Assembly: GCF_018417635.1 (NCBI RefSeq)
Contig: NZ_CP071007.1
Coordinates: forward strand, 3,658,501-3,722,500
DNA: 64,000 nucleotides
Source: Pseudomonas sp. SORT22
GTDB lineage: Bacteria; Pseudomonadota; Gammaproteobacteria; Pseudomonadales; Pseudomonadaceae
Direction: 5' to 3'
The notes under the pieces were generated by a model. It had not been told where the DNA came from and did not search any database. It saw only the letters and a program-made list of their open reading frames with translations. Positions 60,277 to 64,000 of this stretch are shown one piece after another. The position numbers and the translations under genes are program-made. Numbering within the stretch: position 1 is the stretch's first letter; each line of letters opens with the position of its first letter.

Positions 60277-61604
60277 TCCGCCTCGACCTGCGCCGCGACA
60301 GCATCAGCCGGCGCATCGCCCTGACCATCATCGCGGCGATGCTGACCTCGGTGGCGCTCAATGTGCTGTTCGTGCAAATGGCCGGGGTCTGGGCGCGCCC
60401 GCCGTTGACCCAGACCGGCCTGCTGGAACAGATCGCCGTCACCACCCGCACCCTCGAAGCAGCGCCACCGGAACTGCGCGCGACCCTGGCCAAGGCCGCC
60501 AGCAACCCGCTGCTCGAGGTGCAGTGGAGCCGCCAGCGCGCCGACCTGCAACTGCCCGGGCCGGGCGCGCGGATTACCCTCGAAGAAACCCCGCCGCTGC
60601 AGCGCCTGCTGGCCGACAGCCCACGCCAGCTTGAGGGCTTCCAGCCCAGCGACTGGCCGGCGGACAGCGCCGACGCCCATTACAAACTGGTCATGCAGAT
60701 CAGCGACGGCAGCTGGCTGGCCTTCACCCCGCCATATCGCAGCTGGGGCCTGAGCTCTGCCATGCGCTTTACCATCATCGGCGTGCTGGCCCTGGTTGCC
60801 GCGCTGCTGGTGGCCTGGGTCGGCACCCGCCAGCTGGCCGGCCCGCTGCAGCGCTTCGCCCGGGCGGCGCGGCGCTTTGGCAGCGATTTTCGCGCACCGC
60901 CCATCCGCCTCGAAGGCCCGCACGAGTGGCGCCAGGCGATCACTGCCTTCAACACCATGCAGGCGCAGATCCAGCACTTCGTCACCGAGCGTACGCAGAT
61001 GCTCGCCGCCATCTCCCACGACTTGCGCGCGCCCTTGACGCGCATGCGCCTGCGCGGCGAGTTCATCGACGACCCCGAGCAACAGCGCAAGCTGTTCCGT
61101 GACGTTGATGAGATGCAAAGCATGATCAATGCCGCGCTGGGTTTTTTCCGCGACGAAACCCGGCTGGAAGAAACCACCCCGTTCGACCTGGCCGAACTGC
61201 TGCAAACCCTGATCGACGACTACCGCGACCAGCAGATCGGCATCGCTTTCGAAGGCCCGGCCAACCTGGTGTTCCATGGCCGGCCGCTGGGTTTGAAGCG
61301 CGCCGTGACCAACCTGGTGGAAAATGCCCTGAAGTATGCCCGCGAGCCCGAAGTGCAGTTGAGCCGCGGCGCCCATGCCGTCGTCATCGAAATCCGCGAC
61401 CGCGGCCCGGGCATTGCCGAGGCCTCGCTGGAACAGGTGTTCATGCCGTTCTTTCGCCTGGAGTCCTCGCGCAACCGCGATACCGGGGGTGTTGGCCTGG
61501 GGCTGTCGTCGGCGCGCTCGGCGGTTCGCGAACAGGGGGGTGAACTGCTGCTGAGCAACCGCCGGGGCGGTGGCCTGCTGGCGCGTATCGAGTTGCCGCG
61601 ATGA
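60273..61604 (+). CDS. Sensor histidine kinase
   Basis: A 443-residue kinase beginning at a GTG that overlaps the response regulator stop by four bases. It has an N-terminal membrane segment (IALTIIAAMLTSVALNVLFV), a short periplasmic domain (about residues 35-155), a second segment (FTIIGVLALVAALLVAWVGT), HAMP, the phosphoacceptor H in AAISHDLRAPLTRMRLRGEF, and an ATPase with NLVENALKYARE and GVGLGLSSARSAV. It phosphorylates the preceding regulator. The signal is unknown. Confidence 0.88.
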   Translation: MIRLDLRRDSISRRIALTIIAAMLTSVALNVLFVQMAGVWARPPLTQTGLLEQIAVTTRTLEAAPPELRATLAKAASNPLLEVQWSRQRADLQLPGPGARITLEETPPLQRLLADSPRQLEGFQPSDWPADSADAHYKLVMQISDGSWLAFTPPYRSWGLSSAMRFTIIGVLALVAALLVAWVGTRQLAGPLQRFARAARRFGSDFRAPPIRLEGPHEWRQAITAFNTMQAQIQHFVTERTQMLAAISHDLRAPLTRMRLRGEFIDDPEQQRKLFRDVDEMQSMINAALGFFRDETRLEETTPFDLAELLQTLIDDYRDQQIGIAFEGPANLVFHGRPLGLKRAVTNLVENALKYAREPEVQLSRGAHAVVIEIRDRGPGIAEASLEQVFMPFFRLESSRNRDTGGVGLGLSSARSAVREQGGELLLSNRRGGGLLARIELPR

Positions 61605-62026
61605 ACAAATTGCGCCTGCCTCGGCTGCAATGGCGTCACCTGGCTCTTGCTCTGTACCTGCTGAGCCTGGTGCTCCCGGCGGTGCACAGCGAGGAGCACA
61701 ACTGGCTGCGCGAGGAGTACAGCCACACCATCAATTCCGGCTTCATTGCTTGCATCCTGGGCTTGCCGGCGATGCTGTTCGGCTACTTCGCCTGGCTGGC
61801 GAACCCCTTGTTCCTGGCGGCCTACCGCACCCGTAGCGACAGGCGCCGGTTGATCTATGCCCTGCTGGCCTTGCTGGCCGGGTTGTCGCTGCAGTGGCAG
61901 CCGGTGAGCCTGTATGACGAGGACGGTCAGTTCACCGTTACCGGGTACACCTATGGGTATTACGTCTGGTTGCTGTCCTTTATATGGTTGGGTGTTTGCG
62001 GCGCCAGGCGAGCAGGCGCCAGGTGA
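61601..62026 (+). CDS. Membrane protein linked to the two-component system
   Basis: A 141-residue protein whose ATG overlaps the kinase stop (ATGA), so it is translated with it. Predicted membrane segments lie at HLALALYLLSLVLPA, GFIACILGLPAMLFGYFAWL, LIYALLALLAGLSLQW and GYYVWLLSFIWLGVCG. I recognise no family; it may be an accessory or target of the kinase pair. Confidence 0.75.
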   Translation: MNKLRLPRLQWRHLALALYLLSLVLPAVHSEEHNWLREEYSHTINSGFIACILGLPAMLFGYFAWLANPLFLAAYRTRSDRRRLIYALLALLAGLSLQWQPVSLYDEDGQFTVTGYTYGYYVWLLSFIWLGVCGARRAGAR

Positions 62027-62053
62027 TGTGCTAACAGCCTGATCAAGACAGTT

Positions 62054-62221
62054 GCTCCCACAATAGATCTGCATGCACCGGACCTGTAGGAGCGGGCCTT
62101 GCCCCGCGATCGAGCGCGAAGCGGTCGCAATCCAGGCGCTAGCTGATGTGCTGACTGCACCGGCCTCATCGCGGGTCAAGCCCGCTCCCACAATAGATCT
62201 GCATACACCGGACCTGTAGGA
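62054..62221. repeat. REP cluster with repeated spacer
   Basis: A 38-base segment at 62054-62091 (GCTCCCACAATAGATCTGCA onwards) recurs at 62184-62221 with one mismatch, each joined to a REP unit (GTAGGAGCGGGCCTTGCCCC at 62087; ATCGCGGGTCAAGCCCGCTC at 62168). The spacer core, GATCTGCATGCACCGGACCT, also occurs at 2750-2770 in the opposite orientation. The region 62027-62294 holds no gene. Confidence 0.85.
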
Positions 62222-62294
62222 CGCTGGCAAAGCCCCACAGTGGAGCTGTGTCCGCTGGACCAGTGGCTGCCAAGACAGAGGCAGGTTGCCCGTC

Positions 62295-63560
62295 TCAGCG
62301 TTGCAGCGACTCCAAGGTCAAGCCAGCCAGGTAGGCCACCTTCGGGTCAGCATCATTGAGGCATTCCTGCAGCGCGATCAGGGCCGCTTTCAGCTTGCGC
62401 TTGCCCAGTCGACGGTTGTCGAGCACACAGGCGGCATGGCGACGAATGGCGACATGCTCGCACCCCAGGCCGCGCAGCGCTTCGTCGATATCGCTGTTGC
62501 TGATGGTGCAGTAGCTGGAGCCCGGCTTGATCACCTCCTCGGCGTCCGCTGCGCACTGCGGGTAACGCTGCAGCAGGGTTTCCAGCGGCCGGTAGTCAAG
62601 TACCGACGCCTGCGCGCCCTGATCCCGAAAGGCCCGAAGATTGGCGCAGCAACCCGCCACCGCCAAGCTCGCCAGCGCTGCGTCATCAGCCTGCGCCAGC
62701 AACCAGTCGAAATCACCCAGGTAACCCAGCGCGTTGGCGCTCCACCTGCGCGTGCTCGGCTCTGTGCCGTTGACCACTTGCAAGCGCAGCGCCGCGATTG
62801 CCGCCGGGTCGGCGACCCCGGCAAGCCCCAGGAGCATCGCCGCCCGCCAGCGCTCCGGGCCCTTGTGCAGCATCTGCACCAGCGCCGCCGTGGCACTGGC
62901 ACCCCGGGCAATCAGCCAGCGGCAGGCCTCTTCAGCGTCAATCGGCATAGGACGGACAAGGCAGCGCAGGTAATAACTCACCTGCTCTTGCTCTGCCAGC
63001 GCGGCTACCCGACGTCGCTCCTGGCCGGTGGCGTCCTGCTCGGGGAAGTGCAGCAGAAACTGGCGCGGCGTCAGGCTTTTGGCCGCAAGTTGCGGCCCGC
63101 CGCATTCATCATGGAAGAACACGATGAAGTTCTTGGCCAGCCGTGGGTCTTTAGCGTAAATGCGGTTAAGCGCCTTGGCAGCGCGCGCCACGCTCTTCAC
63201 AAACCGCTGTTCGGCCGCCGTCCAGGCATCCGGCCCGGCGCGATTGGCGTAAGCCTGCAACGGCGCTTCGAGGGCACTCAGGGAGGGGTTGGCGTAATCG
63301 TCCAGCATCCAGTCCCAGCGCCAGTCCGCCGGGTTCCACTGCACGCCCCAGAAGCCCTCCTGCTTGCGCCGCGGATGATCCTCCTCCAGCGCCGCCAGGC
63401 TGTTGGCGGCAAACGACGGCAGGTCGATGACCCGCTCCTCTTCGCGGTAGCTGGCATGGAAGGCGGCGCCATACAGCGGCCCGACACCTTCAGCAAGCAG
63501 CGCCTCCAGGGTGGCCCGGGCCGACTCGACCAGGCTGTTTTCCAGGGCTTTCCAGTCCAT
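62295..63560 (-). CDS. DUF4303-like protein with HEAT-type C-terminal repeats
   Basis: A 421-residue soluble protein. The N-terminal part (WKALENSLVESARATLEALL, YGAAFHASYREEERVIDLPS, NSLAALEEDHPRRKQEGFWG) fits DUF4303; the C-terminal half is helical with repeat-like segments (RWRAAMLLGLAGVADPAAIA, CEHVAIRRHAACVLDNRRLG, NDADPKVAYLAGLTLESLQR) of the HEAT type. DUF4303 and HEAT proteins are frequent in immunity or type VI effector neighbourhoods, but no effector is present here. A small membrane gene precedes it by three bases. Confidence 0.7.
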   Translation of the reverse strand: MDWKALENSLVESARATLEALLAEGVGPLYGAAFHASYREEERVIDLPSFAANSLAALEEDHPRRKQEGFWGVQWNPADWRWDWMLDDYANPSLSALEAPLQAYANRAGPDAWTAAEQRFVKSVARAAKALNRIYAKDPRLAKNFIVFFHDECGGPQLAAKSLTPRQFLLHFPEQDATGQERRRVAALAEQEQVSYYLRCLVRPMPIDAEEACRWLIARGASATAALVQMLHKGPERWRAAMLLGLAGVADPAAIAALRLQVVNGTEPSTRRWSANALGYLGDFDWLLAQADDAALASLAVAGCCANLRAFRDQGAQASVLDYRPLETLLQRYPQCAADAEEVIKPGSSYCTISNSDIDEALRGLGCEHVAIRRHAACVLDNRRLGKRKLKAALIALQECLNDADPKVAYLAGLTLESLQR

Positions 63561-63563
63561 GGC

Positions 63564-63749
63564 TCAGCGCACCACTTGCCGCGGGCGTTGCGGGCGCAAA
63601 AAATAGCCCATGAAGAACGCGATCATCACCAGCATCGCGCCCAGGTCGGTATTGCCGCCAGGCCCGACGAACTGGAACAACCCGGTACCCATGACAATCC
63701 CGGAGGTAACACACAGGACAAACCACACGGCTTTCTTGAGAAACTTCAC
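63564..63749 (-). CDS. Small membrane protein
   Basis: A 61-residue protein with two hydrophobic segments (FLKKAVWFVLCVTSGIVMG and GAMLVMIAFFMGYFLRP). It lies three bases upstream of the DUF4303-like gene on the same strand. I recognise no family. Confidence 0.65.
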   Translation of the reverse strand: MKFLKKAVWFVLCVTSGIVMGTGLFQFVGPGGNTDLGAMLVMIAFFMGYFLRPQRPRQVVR

Positions 63750-63770
63750 GATCGTTCGACATCCCTGCCA

Positions 63771-63803
63771 GAAAAAACAAAAGCCCGACCGAGGTCAGGC
63801 TTG
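63771..63803 (-). terminator. Rho-independent terminator for the gene cut by the right edge
   Basis: On the minus strand, AAGCCTGAC pairs with GTCGGGCTT (one T-G pair) around a short CTCG-type loop and is followed by TTTGTTTTTTC. It lies after the stop at 63853 and before the next start at 63749. Confidence 0.75.
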
Positions 63804-63852
63804 AAGGCGGCCAACTTGGCGCAGATGCGCGCGCCTGTCAACTGCGCGGTTG

Positions 63853-64000
63853 CTATCCACCATCGGTATCAATGTCGGCGTCCTTGCGCGGTTTGTCTTC
63901 GGGCCTGGACTTGAAGTCCGGGCTGTAGTCGTTGTCCCGGGCGGCCTGGTCGGGTCGGGGCTGGTTAGGCGCCTTGGCCGGCCCGGTTGGGTCGACCTGC
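63853..64000 (-). CDS. Hypothetical protein, C-terminal part (cut by window edge)
   Basis: The last 48 codons of a minus-strand gene are visible: QVDPTGPAKAPNQPRPDQAA, then RDNDYSPDFKSRPEDKPRKD and an acidic end DADIDTDGG. The segment is hydrophilic, rich in proline and aspartate, and probably disordered. A rho-independent terminator follows. No family can be named. Confidence 0.55.
   Translation of the reverse strand, partial: QVDPTGPAKAPNQPRPDQAARDNDYSPDFKSRPEDKPRKDADIDTDGG

Overview
The window looks like a chromosomal segment of a Pseudomonas, most likely of the P. putida group. It is GC-rich and densely coded, and it carries many extragenic palindromes with the core GGGAGCGGGCTTGCCCCGCGAT that is typical of that group. 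It also holds familiar pseudomonad families: LpxO, FecI/FecR/FecA-type signalling, YbdK, ThpR and a DmlR/DmlA-linked carnitine locus. No phage, transposase, integrase, CRISPR array, rRNA or recognisable tRNA was seen. Species assignment is inference.

Layout. 1-2640: the N-terminal part of a LysR regulator, then a two-gene RNA repair operon (ATP-dependent RNA ligase plus HD-phosphohydrolase/polynucleotide kinase) preceded by a leader with long complementary arms. 2800-6715: a four-gene catabolic operon (GntR regulator, SDR dehydrogenase, beta-keto acid cleavage enzyme, MFS permease). 6850-15855: mixed small genes, a DHA2-type efflux pump with a divergent LysR, small conserved proteins, and a LysR / SDR / tautomerase group. 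15894-19291: a compact operon of a haem-oxygenase-like diiron protein, a SAM methyltransferase and a carboxylate-amine ligase, which looks like a small unassigned biosynthetic pathway. 19450-32854: GNAT enzymes, ArgC, a class II UvrA, a SulP transporter, CAP and SleB-type envelope proteins, and two regulator/oxidoreductase pairs (TetR with a quinone-reductase-like flavoprotein, Rrf2 with an NDH-2-like flavoprotein), each with a visible candidate operator.

33019-37042 is an iron-starvation sigma factor / anti-sigma / TonB receptor cassette. 37133-39978 holds ThpR, LpxO, a CMD-family protein and a GNAT. A cobalamin riboswitch at about 40060-40245 precedes a second TonB-dependent receptor. 42572-50291 is a complete-looking carnitine catabolic locus: DmlR, DmlA, a BCCT transporter, CntA, a semialdehyde dehydrogenase and CntB. 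Together these would take up L-carnitine, split it into trimethylamine and malic semialdehyde, oxidise the latter to D-malate and convert that to pyruvate. The BCCT and cntA promoters share a GTTAAC-N12-GTTAAC element.

50444-64000 holds an XRE-PAS-PAS regulator, small lipoproteins (one with an apparent ATC start), a Tam-like methyltransferase, an SQR-like flavoprotein with a DUF1641 partner, membrane proteins, an SLC13 transporter with RCK_C domains, a two-component system with a third overlapping gene, and a DUF4303/HEAT-like protein. Both window edges cut genes.
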